A DNA stretch of 64,000 nucleotides, taken from the NCBI GenBank assembly GCA_030523775.1, contig JAUNHW010000001.1:124001-188000 (forward strand). Direction: 5' to 3'. Under the pieces are notes generated by a model. That model worked only from the letters and a program-made list of their open reading frames with translations, searched no databases and was not told the DNA's origin. Positions 54,060 through 61,289 of this stretch are shown piece by piece; positions within the stretch are counted from its first letter, which is position 1, and each line of letters starts with the position of its first letter. The stretch comes from Akkermansia sp. GTDB lineage: Bacteria > Verrucomicrobiota > Verrucomicrobiia > Verrucomicrobiales > Akkermansiaceae. Position numbers and translations under genes: made by a program.

Positions 54060-55024
54060 AAATCAAGGTGCTCTCCAACTGGATGACCGCGTGGCTGCCG
54101 GAGCATGTAGCGTGGCAGGGGGCGGAATTCACGCGCGACCCCGCCTGCCGGGACTACGACTGGCTGCTGGTGTACGATGAGATGCCGACGGGCTCCCCGC
54201 GCGAGCTGCTGGCCTGTCCTGCGGAGCACACCATCCTGGTGACGCAGGAGCCGCCCACCATCAAAATCTTCCCGCCGGCCTACACGCGGCAGTTCAACTA
54301 TGTGCTCACCACGCACACGCCGCATGAGCTGCCGCACCCGCACCACCGCAACGGCGCGGGCTGTTTCACCTGGATGAACGGCCGCCACCCGGAGCACTAC
54401 CTGACCGCCCCGGAACCGGAAAAGACGGAATGCATCTCCGCCATCTGCACGCGCAAGCTCATGAAGAACACGGAACACTACAAGAGGTTCATGCTGTTCA
54501 CCCACCTGCAAGAGCACCTGCCGGAATTCGTGTGGCGCGGCCAGGGAATCAACCCGCTGAAATACAAGTACCAGGCCATGGACTCCTTCAAGTACCACGT
54601 GGTGGTGGAGAACTACATCCACCCCCACCACTGGTCGGAGAAGCTGGCGGACGCCTTCCTGAGCAACTGCCTGCCCTTCTACGCCGGGGACCCCGCGCTG
54701 GAGGAAATCCTGCCGCCGGAAAGCTTTATCCGCATTCCGTTGCAGGACCCCGCGCAAGCTCTCTCCATCATCCGCGGGGCCATAGCCGCGGGGGAATATG
54801 AGAAACGCCTGCCCGCCATACGGGAGGCGCGGCGCCTCATCCTGCACAAGTACAACCTGTGGTCGCAGGTGCTGGAAACCATAGCGGGCCATGAGCGGAA
54901 TCCCCTGGCTGCGCCGGATCCCGGACGCGACTGCATACTGGGGCGCCGCATCGTGCGCCGGAACCCGCTCAACTGGCCGGGCATCCTCTGGAACCGCGTT
55001 CGGCTCGGCCTTTCCGGGCACTGA
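54056..55024 (+). CDS. GT10-like alpha-1,3/4-fucosyltransferase
   Basis: 322 residues from the ATG at 54056. The donor-binding region FKYHVVVENYIHPHHWSEKL, then LSNCLPFYAGDP (about 178-220), corresponds to the GT10 motif that in FutA-like enzymes reads roughly FEN...TEK...A...VPVYYG. The N-terminal half is a Rossmann-like acceptor domain (YDWLLVYDEMPTG, ILVTQEPPTIK). GT10 enzymes transfer L-fucose from GDP-fucose and, in gut bacteria, make Lewis-type antigens. Translational coupling to the GT25 gene suggests a short branch built by galactose and fucose addition. The exact acceptor is unknown. Confidence 0.78.
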   Translation: MKIKVLSNWMTAWLPEHVAWQGAEFTRDPACRDYDWLLVYDEMPTGSPRELLACPAEHTILVTQEPPTIKIFPPAYTRQFNYVLTTHTPHELPHPHHRNGAGCFTWMNGRHPEHYLTAPEPEKTECISAICTRKLMKNTEHYKRFMLFTHLQEHLPEFVWRGQGINPLKYKYQAMDSFKYHVVVENYIHPHHWSEKLADAFLSNCLPFYAGDPALEEILPPESFIRIPLQDPAQALSIIRGAIAAGEYEKRLPAIREARRLILHKYNLWSQVLETIAGHERNPLAAPDPGRDCILGRRIVRRNPLNWPGILWNRVRLGLSGH

Positions 55025-55087
55025 CCCTCAGCAAGGGAGCGGCGGGGTTGCACCCGCGGTGCGTCTGCGTTTAGAACGCGGAGCGCA

Positions 55088-56074
55088 TCACATGTAGGGG
55101 TCTTCCGTGTTGAGGAAGTTCTGCACGTACTGGCGCACGCCGTCCTCCAGGCGGGTCATGGGCTTGTCATAGCCGACAGAGCGCAGCTTGTCCAAATTGG
55201 CCTTGGTGTAGTACTGGTACTTGGGGCGCAGGCTTTCCGGCATCTCCTTGTAGCCGATCTTGGGCTCCAGCCCCAACGCGGCGAAGGTGGACGCCGCCAG
55301 GTCATAGAACGAGCGCGCCTCCCCGGAGCCCACGTTGAACAGCCCGCTCACCCGCGGGTGGTCCAGCAACCACAGCACCACGTCCGCTATGTCCCCCACC
55401 CACACGAAGTCGCGCAGCTGCCAGCCGTCCCTGTAGTCCGGGTGGTAGCTCTTGAAGAGCTTGACCTCCTCGTTCTGCCTGGCGATGGGGAAGATGTGGG
55501 CGATGACGCTCTTCATGGTGCCCTTGTGGTACTCGTTGGGGCCGTACACGTTGAAGAATTTGAGCCCGGCGTACTGCGGAGGCACGGGGCGGAACGAATC
55601 GCGCTCGCGCGCCACCTTGCGGTCAAACACGGCCTTGCTCCAGCCGTAGCAGTTGAGCGGGCGCAGCGCGTTCAGGTGCTCCTGCGTGTCCGTGTCGTCG
55701 AACCCCAGCGAGCCGTCGCCGTACGTGGCCGCGGAGGAGGCGTAGATGAAGGGCACCTTGTTCTCGCAGCAGAAATCCCACAGCTTCAGGCTAAGAGTGA
55801 AGTTGGTGCGGGCGATGAGGTCGGCGTCCGTCTCCGTGGTGGAAGAGATGGCGCCCATGTGGATGATGGCCTCCAGCTTGCCCCTGTGAGCCTGCAGGAA
55901 GGCATCCGTATCATCCGGGTGCACGCAGGCGGCCAGCTCGCGCTTGGCGATGTTCTTCCACTTCTCATCCGTTCCCAGGTAGTCGATGACGGCGATATCC
56001 CCCCTGCCGGCCCTCTCCAGGGCGGCCACAATGCATGAGCCGATGAAGCCGGCTCCTCCGGTGACGATAATCAT
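55088..56074 (-). CDS. hldD: ADP-L-glycero-D-manno-heptose 6-epimerase
   Basis: 328 residues from the ATG at 56074. It is an NAD(P)-dependent short-chain dehydrogenase-like epimerase making the ADP-L-glycero form used in LPS inner core. The nucleotide loop is IIVTGGAGFIGSCIVAALE (about 2-20), the substrate region HMGAISSTTETD, and the catalytic YxxxK is YGWSKAVFDRK; AGLKFFNVYGPNEYHKG and DFVWVGDIADV follow. It runs opposite to hldE, from which it is separated by 119 bp that carry two divergent promoters. Confidence 0.95.
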   Translation of the reverse strand: MIIVTGGAGFIGSCIVAALERAGRGDIAVIDYLGTDEKWKNIAKRELAACVHPDDTDAFLQAHRGKLEAIIHMGAISSTTETDADLIARTNFTLSLKLWDFCCENKVPFIYASSAATYGDGSLGFDDTDTQEHLNALRPLNCYGWSKAVFDRKVARERDSFRPVPPQYAGLKFFNVYGPNEYHKGTMKSVIAHIFPIARQNEEVKLFKSYHPDYRDGWQLRDFVWVGDIADVVLWLLDHPRVSGLFNVGSGEARSFYDLAASTFAALGLEPKIGYKEMPESLRPKYQYYTKANLDKLRSVGYDKPMTRLEDGVRQYVQNFLNTEDPYM

Positions 56075-56084
56075 GGTTTCACTT

Positions 56085-56113
56085 ATTCTACCAGAACGGC
56101 AAGTCAATTTCCA
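56085..56113 (-). promoter_or_regulatory. hldD promoter
   Basis: Minus strand: TGGAAA, 17 bp, TAGAAT, 10 nt to the ATG. A better-looking TTGACT sits only 11 bp from the -10 and was not chosen. Confidence 0.5.
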
Positions 56114-56158
56114 GCGAATTCTCAAACCCGCGCAAACGCGGGCGCGTGAAGAAAACTA

Positions 56159-56187
56159 CTGACAACGGCGGCGGAATGTGGTATCCT
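56159..56187 (+). promoter_or_regulatory. hldE-gmhA-gmhB-GT9 promoter
   Basis: CTGACA, 17 bp, TATCCT, then 6 nt to the ATG at 56194, again a leaderless arrangement. Confidence 0.6.
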
Positions 56188-56193
56188 GCCGTT

Positions 56194-57663
56194 ATGGCAC
56201 AGGGTGATTACCGCTCGTACATCGACCGCTTTCCGGAAATCGGCCTGCTCTGCATGGGCGACATGATGCTGGATGTCTTTGTGTACGGCAAGAGCTCGCG
56301 GCTCTCGCCAGAGGCTCCCGTGCCGGTGATTCTCTGCCAGAAGGAGCGCAGCATGCCCGGCGGCGCCGGCAACGTGATTACCAACCTGCGCAGCCTGGAC
56401 TGCGCCGTGCACATCATCGGCGTCACGGGCGGGGACGATGGCGGGCGCGCACTCCACGAAAGCATGGTGGCGCTGGGGGCGGACGACTCGCAGATGCTGC
56501 ACCCGGAGGGTTATGCCACCCCGGTGAAAACCCGCTACGTGGCCGGGCAGCACCACCTGCTGCGCGTGGACCGCGAACAGCCGCTGCAGCTCACGCAGGA
56601 ACAGGTGGACACCCTGCTGGACCGCGTGGAGGAGTGTTTGCCGAAGGTGGACATGGTGCTGCTCTCCGACTACGGCAAGGGGCTGTTCGACGAGCGCCTG
56701 ACCCCTGCCGTGATAGCCCTTTGCAACAAGCACGGCAAGCGCGTGCTGGTGGACCCCAAGCGCACGGACTACACCATATACGGCGGAGCGTGCCTGGTGA
56801 AACCCAACCTGAAGGAGTTCCAGGGGGTGACCGGGCGCACATTCGACCCCGCCTCACCCAATTTCACGGCAGAGGCCGTGGAGGCGGGGCGGGCGGTCTG
56901 CCACCGCTACGGCGTGGGCGGCCTGCTGGTCACCCTGAGCGAGCACGGCATGATCTACATCCCCGGCGCGGAGGAGGAGAAAGTGCAGTGGATACCCACG
57001 GAAGCGCGGGATGTGTTCGATGTCTCCGGCGCGGGCGACACCTCGCTGGCGGCGCTGGGCGCGGCCCTGGCCGCCGGCGCACCCATGCGGGAAGCCATGC
57101 GCATAGCCAACGCGGCCTCCGGCATTGTGGTGGGCAAATTCGGCACCGCCAGCGTGAAGCGGGAGGAGCTGGCGCAAGCCCTCTCCCCCGTACGGGTCGC
57201 CGGCGGGGTGCTTTCCGCAGACGCCGCCGCGGAGCTCTGCGCAGAACTCCGCGCACGCGGCAAGGTGGTGGGGTTCACCAACGGCTGCTTCGACCTGCTG
57301 CACCCCGGCCACCTGCAATCCTTCGAGCGTGCCCGCGCCCTTTGCGATGTCCTCATCGTTGGCCTGAACACGGATGCCTCCATCCGCCGGCTCAAGGGGC
57401 CGGAGCGCCCCGTGAACAACGAGCAGTCGCGCGCGGCGCTGCTGGCCGCGCTCAAGACGGTGGACTACGTGGTGCCGTTCGACGACGACACGGCGCTGCC
57501 GCTGATTGAGAAACTGCGGCCGGACGTGATAGCGAAGGAGGGCTACCCCATCGACAAGTGGCCGGAGGGCCAGCTCGTGGAATCCTACGGCGGGCGCGCG
57601 GTGGAGCTGCCGCGCCTGGAGGGCTTCTCCTCCACCTCCATCATTGAAAAACTCCAACACTGA
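56194..57663 (+). CDS. hldE: Bifunctional heptose-7-phosphate kinase / heptose-1-phosphate adenylyltransferase
   Basis: 489 residues from the ATG at 56194. The N-terminal ~340 residues are a ribokinase-like domain (VPVILCQKERSMPGGAGNVITNL, DVFDVSGAGDTSLAALGAAL, with the catalytic Asp). The C-terminal part, from about 355 onward, is a nucleotidyltransferase (VVGFTNGCFDLLHPGHLQSF; HPGH motif, then NTDASIRRLKGPERPVNNE). It makes D-glycero-beta-D-manno-heptose 1,7-bisphosphate and then ADP-heptose. It leads an operon with gmhA (5 bp), gmhB and a GT9 gene. Confidence 0.96.
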   Translation: MAQGDYRSYIDRFPEIGLLCMGDMMLDVFVYGKSSRLSPEAPVPVILCQKERSMPGGAGNVITNLRSLDCAVHIIGVTGGDDGGRALHESMVALGADDSQMLHPEGYATPVKTRYVAGQHHLLRVDREQPLQLTQEQVDTLLDRVEECLPKVDMVLLSDYGKGLFDERLTPAVIALCNKHGKRVLVDPKRTDYTIYGGACLVKPNLKEFQGVTGRTFDPASPNFTAEAVEAGRAVCHRYGVGGLLVTLSEHGMIYIPGAEEEKVQWIPTEARDVFDVSGAGDTSLAALGAALAAGAPMREAMRIANAASGIVVGKFGTASVKREELAQALSPVRVAGGVLSADAAAELCAELRARGKVVGFTNGCFDLLHPGHLQSFERARALCDVLIVGLNTDASIRRLKGPERPVNNEQSRAALLAALKTVDYVVPFDDDTALPLIEKLRPDVIAKEGYPIDKWPEGQLVESYGGRAVELPRLEGFSSTSIIEKLQH

Positions 57664-57668
57664 CACCC

Positions 57669-58238
57669 ATGGACACAGAGTGGATAGCCAATGAAATCAA
57701 CACCGTGGCGGACGGCATGCACCAGCTGGCGGCATGCGCCCCGCGCATCCGTGAAATTGCAGAGGCATGCGCCGCCGCGCTCGGGAGCGGCCGCAAGGTG
57801 ATGTTCTGCGGCAACGGCGGCTCCGCGGCGGATTCCCAGCACCTGGCGGCGGAACTCATAGGCCGCTACAAGCTGGAGCGCCCCGCCATGCGCGCCATCG
57901 CCCTCACCACGGATACCTCCATCCTCACCGCCGTGGGCAACGACTACGGGTACGATGACGTCTTCCGCCGCCAGGTGGAGGGTCTGGCGGAAGCGGGAGA
58001 CGTGCTCATCGGCCTCTCCACCAGCGGCAACAGCCGCAACGTGCTGCGCGCTTTCGAGCAGGCACGCGCCATGGGGGCCACCACCGTGGCGCTCACCGGG
58101 GCCGGCGGCGGGGCCATGCGTCAGGCGGCGGACATCTCCCTGGCCGTGCCCGCCACCGCCACCAACCACATCCAGGAGATGCACATCACCTGCGGCCACC
58201 TCATCTGCGAACTCGTGGAAAAGGAACTCCATGGCTGA
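57669..58238 (+). CDS. gmhA: Sedoheptulose-7-phosphate isomerase
   Basis: 189 residues. A SIS-fold enzyme that makes D-glycero-D-manno-heptose 7-phosphate as the first step of heptose synthesis. Visible family motifs are VMFCGNGGSAADSQHLAAELIGRYKLERP, LTTDTSILTAVGNDYGYDDVF, LIGLSTSGNSRNVLRAFE and HIQEMHITCGHLICELVE. The zinc ligands His and Glu are in the last motif and in AADSQHLAAE. It overlaps gmhB by 8 bp. Confidence 0.95.
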   Translation: MDTEWIANEINTVADGMHQLAACAPRIREIAEACAAALGSGRKVMFCGNGGSAADSQHLAAELIGRYKLERPAMRAIALTTDTSILTAVGNDYGYDDVFRRQVEGLAEAGDVLIGLSTSGNSRNVLRAFEQARAMGATTVALTGAGGGAMRQAADISLAVPATATNHIQEMHITCGHLICELVEKELHG

Positions 58239-58740
58239 AAGACGCGCCCTTTTCCTGGACCGCGACGGCACGGTGAACATCGACCGCCACTACGTCCACA
58301 AGATTGAGGATTTCGAGCCCGTGCCCGGCATCTTCGAGCTCTGCGCCGCCGCCGCCGCCAAAGGCTACGACCTGGTGGTGCTCACCAACCAGTCCGGCAT
58401 TGAACGCGGGTATTTCACCCTGGAGCAGTACGAGGCCCTCACCGCGCACATGCGCCGCCTCTTCGAGCAGCGCGGCTGCCCCCTGCTGGATGTACTCTGC
58501 TGCCCCCACCTGAACCACCCGGACCGCAAGCCCAACCCCGGCATGTTCCTGAAGGCCGCCGCCAAGTGGAGCATCAACCTGGCGGCATCCGTCTCGCTGG
58601 GTGACAAGCCGCGGGATGTGGCGGCGGGCGCGGCGGCGGGCGTGGGCGCCAACTACCTGCTGGATGCGGCAGCCACCGCCTGCCCCGGCGCGGCGGGCAT
58701 TGTGGCCACGCCCGCGCAACTCATACCACTCCTTCCCTGA
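58231..58740 (+). CDS. gmhB: D-glycero-D-manno-heptose-1,7-bisphosphate 7-phosphatase
   Basis: 169 residues. A HAD-type phosphatase with the DxDGT motif LFLDRDGTVNIDR, then LTNQSGIERGYF (motif II) and GDKPRDVAAGAAAG (motifs III/IV). It removes the C7 phosphate before adenylylation. The zinc-binding loop that is usually C-x-H...C-x-C-RKP reads CCPHLNHPDRKPNPGM here: the later cysteines are replaced by His and Asp. Other motifs look intact. It overlaps gmhA and precedes the GT9 gene by 2 bp. Confidence 0.9.
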   Translation: MAERRALFLDRDGTVNIDRHYVHKIEDFEPVPGIFELCAAAAAKGYDLVVLTNQSGIERGYFTLEQYEALTAHMRRLFEQRGCPLLDVLCCPHLNHPDRKPNPGMFLKAAAKWSINLAASVSLGDKPRDVAAGAAAGVGANYLLDAAATACPGAAGIVATPAQLIPLLP

Positions 58741-58742
58741 CC

Positions 58743-59648
58743 ATGCAGAAAATCCTAGTCATCAAACACGGTGCCCTGGGCGACTTCGTGCTGGAAACCG
58801 GGGCCATGTTCGATATCCGCCGCCGCCACCCGGAGGCGGAGCTCCACCTGCTCACCGCCGCCGCTTTCGTGAAAATGGCGCAACGGATGGACATCTTTGC
58901 GGACATCCTGGTGGACAACCGGGATTCCCACCTGCCGTGGGGCATCCTGCGCGGCCTGGCCCGCAACGGGTATGACATCATCTACGATTTGCAGTGCTCC
59001 AACCGCACACGCGGGCGATACTTCGCCATTCTGCGCTGGCTCGCCCGCAAGTCATACACGTGGATAGACGGCCGCACCAAGGTGGCGGCCACCATCACCA
59101 AGCACCGTTCCTGGGGCTGCGGAAGCATCCGGCGCGAGCCGGTGGAGCTGGCCTGGACACCCACGGACCTCTCCTTCCTGCGCAGCGACAACGCGGAGCT
59201 GGACAAGCTGCCGGAACGCTACGTGCTGCTCATCTGCGGCTGCTCCCCCACCCACCCGTACAAGCGCTGGCCCGTGCAGAACTTCTGTGAGCTGGCGCAG
59301 CGCCTGGCGGCGCGCAGCGTGGCATCCGTGCTCATCGGCACCAGCGCAGAGGCCGCGGAAATCGGCGCGGTCACATCTGCCTGCCCCTCCGCCGTGAGCC
59401 TGCTCAACAAAACAGCCCTGCTGGATGTGCCGGAAATCGCCCGCCGCGCCATCGCCACCGTGGGAAACGACACCGGCCCCTCCCACATGGCCGCCATGTC
59501 CGGCGGCCCCACCATCGCCATCTACGACAACCGCACCCGCAACAGCATCACCCGCGGCCCAAAATCCATCAACCTGGTATCGGATGCCGCAATCAGCCTC
59601 ATCACCGTGGACATGGTGTGGGAGAAGCTGCAGCCCTTCCTGCCGTGA
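58743..59648 (+). CDS. GT9 heptosyltransferase-like protein
   Basis: 301 residues. It matches family 9 ADP-heptose:LPS heptosyltransferases: ILVIKHGALGDFVLETG at the N-terminus, YDIIYDLQCSNRTR, LICGCSPTHPYKRWPVQNF, SVASVLIGTSAEAAEI, and the donor-site GNDTGPSHMAAMSGGPTIAIYD. It should add heptose to the LPS inner core. The position directly behind the ADP-heptose genes supports this. Which heptose (I, II or other) cannot be told from sequence alone. Confidence 0.88.
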   Translation: MQKILVIKHGALGDFVLETGAMFDIRRRHPEAELHLLTAAAFVKMAQRMDIFADILVDNRDSHLPWGILRGLARNGYDIIYDLQCSNRTRGRYFAILRWLARKSYTWIDGRTKVAATITKHRSWGCGSIRREPVELAWTPTDLSFLRSDNAELDKLPERYVLLICGCSPTHPYKRWPVQNFCELAQRLAARSVASVLIGTSAEAAEIGAVTSACPSAVSLLNKTALLDVPEIARRAIATVGNDTGPSHMAAMSGGPTIAIYDNRTRNSITRGPKSINLVSDAAISLITVDMVWEKLQPFLP

Positions 59649-59661
59649 ACGGGATATAGCC

Positions 59662-59690
59662 TTGCCATGGGGGGCGGGGCGTGCTATGAT
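59662..59690 (+). promoter_or_regulatory. RNase D-like gene promoter
   Basis: TTGCCA, 17 bp, TATGAT, then 12 nt to the ATG at 59703. Confidence 0.6.
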
Positions 59691-59702
59691 GCCCGGCGTT
59701 CG

Positions 59703-60761
59703 ATGATAGAGGATCAAGAGGCATTGCATGCGTGGAAGCTCAGGGCGGCAAGGCAGCCGCAGGGGCGCACCGTGCTGGATTTGGAGGCAGACAGCCTGCA
59801 CCGCCACCGGGAGAAGCTTTGCCTGATCCAGTATGCAGATGCGGACGGCGTGTGCATCATCGACCCCCTGGCCATCGAGGACATGGGGGAATTCACCCGC
59901 TGGCTGCAGGAAGCGGAAGTGTGGATGCACGGGGCGGACTACGACATGAGCCTCTTCCAGGGGGCCTACGGCGTGCTGCCCCGCATGATTCTGGACACCC
60001 AGATAGCCGCGCGCCTGCTGGGGTTCCGCCAGTTCGGGCTGGCCGCCCTGGTGGAGCACTTCTACGGCATTGTGCTGAGCAAGAAGAACCAGAAGGCGGA
60101 TTGGGGCAAGCGCCCCATACCGGAAAGCATGCAGGAATACGCCTCCGGGGACGTGAAGTTTATGCTGGAAATGGCGGACAAGCTCACCGCCCGCCTGAAA
60201 GAGCTGGGCCGCCACGGGTGGTTCCTGGAAAGCTGCGCCTGCAACCTGCAGCACGGCAGGGAGCGTTTTGAAGCCGTTATGGAGGACCCCTGGCGTATCC
60301 GCGGCGCCGGCAAGTTCAACCGCCGCGGCCTGGCCGCCCTGCGCGCCCTCTGGACCTGGCGCGACCGCGAGGCCGCCCAGATGGACCGCCCCGCCTTCAT
60401 GGTGTGCAGCAACGACGACCTGCTGCGCTGGAGCGCGGCCCTGCAGGAATTCCGCGTGGTGGAGCCCCGCAGCCGCATGCATGCCCAGCGCGCCGCGCGC
60501 TTCCGCAAGGCCGTGGAGCATTTCCAGCTCATGGACGAGCACGACTACCCCTGCATCCCCAAGCGCGTGCGCCACGAGCAGTCCCCGCATTTCGAGGCCC
60601 ACATGGCGCATTGGACCGCCAAGCGGGACGCCCTGGCCGAACAGTTGGACATAGAGCCGGCCCTCATCGCCTCACGCACCCAGCTGGAAGCCATCGCCAA
60701 CCAGGAGGACGCCGGCCTGTCCGCCCTCATGGCCTGGCAGCGTGATTTGCTCACCAGATAA
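59703..60761 (+). CDS. rnd: Ribonuclease D-like 3'-5' exonuclease
   Basis: 352 residues from the ATG at 59703. The DnaQ-like DEDDy exonuclease has all four expected positions: Asp26 and Glu28 (TVLDLEADSL), the Asp in HGADYDM (about 79-81), and Tyr146/Asp150 (EYASGDVKFML). A C-terminal HRDC-like helical region follows (about 220-300; RALWTWRDREAAQMDRPAF). RNase D trims the 3' ends of tRNAs and other small RNAs. It is convergent with the Nudix gene, 20 bp away. Confidence 0.9.
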   Translation: MIEDQEALHAWKLRAARQPQGRTVLDLEADSLHRHREKLCLIQYADADGVCIIDPLAIEDMGEFTRWLQEAEVWMHGADYDMSLFQGAYGVLPRMILDTQIAARLLGFRQFGLAALVEHFYGIVLSKKNQKADWGKRPIPESMQEYASGDVKFMLEMADKLTARLKELGRHGWFLESCACNLQHGRERFEAVMEDPWRIRGAGKFNRRGLAALRALWTWRDREAAQMDRPAFMVCSNDDLLRWSAALQEFRVVEPRSRMHAQRAARFRKAVEHFQLMDEHDYPCIPKRVRHEQSPHFEAHMAHWTAKRDALAEQLDIEPALIASRTQLEAIANQEDAGLSALMAWQRDLLTR

Positions 60762-60781
60762 GGGAGGCGCCGGGCACGGCA

Positions 60782-61285
60782 TCAATGTTGCAGGAAGTAG
60801 ATGCCGGCGTAGATGCGGGCGTCAACGAGCACGCCCTCGTTCTCCTTTTGGGCGAGCCAGGAGTTGATGGAATCCATGGGGACCTCGTGAACGGTGATAT
60901 TCTCACCGTCCACCCCGCCGCCTTGGGAAATGCGGGAAAGGCCGGAGGCGCGGAAGAAGGAAATCATCTCGGAAGTGAGGCCGGGGGAACTGGGCCCGGA
61001 GAAGAGGAATTCCATGCGGGCGGCGGTGTAGCCCGTTTCCTCCTCCAGCTCGCGGGTGGCGGCGGCGGCGGCGGATTCCGGGTTTCCATCCCCCACCAGG
61101 CCCGCGGGGAAGCAAAGGCAGCGGCGCCCCACGGGCGGGCGGAACTCCTCCACCAGGAGCACGCGGTTCTCCGGCGTGCAGGCGAAAATCATGGCGGCGG
61201 CGGTGTTGTTCACGCGCTCGCAGAACTCCCAGCGGCCCTCCTTGGCCATGTTGAGGAATTTCCCTTGGTAGACAATTTCTTTCAC
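60782..61285 (-). CDS. Nudix hydrolase (ADP-ribose pyrophosphatase-like)
   Basis: 167 residues. The Nudix motif is FPAGLVGDGNPESAAAAATRELEEETGY (about 59-86; shown in two parts here: FPAGLVGDGNPES and ATRELEEETGY), with the REUxEE core intact but about two extra residues between the first Gly and the first Glu. The flanking VLLVEEFRPPVG and the FLFSGPSSPGLTSEMISFF segment (loop after the motif) are typical of ADP-ribose or sugar-nucleotide pyrophosphatases. It follows mutL by 4 bp and is probably on the same mRNA. Confidence 0.85.
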   Translation of the reverse strand: MKEIVYQGKFLNMAKEGRWEFCERVNNTAAAMIFACTPENRVLLVEEFRPPVGRRCLCFPAGLVGDGNPESAAAAATRELEEETGYTAARMEFLFSGPSSPGLTSEMISFFRASGLSRISQGGGVDGENITVHEVPMDSINSWLAQKENEGVLVDARIYAGIYFLQH

Positions 61286-61289
61286 TGTG

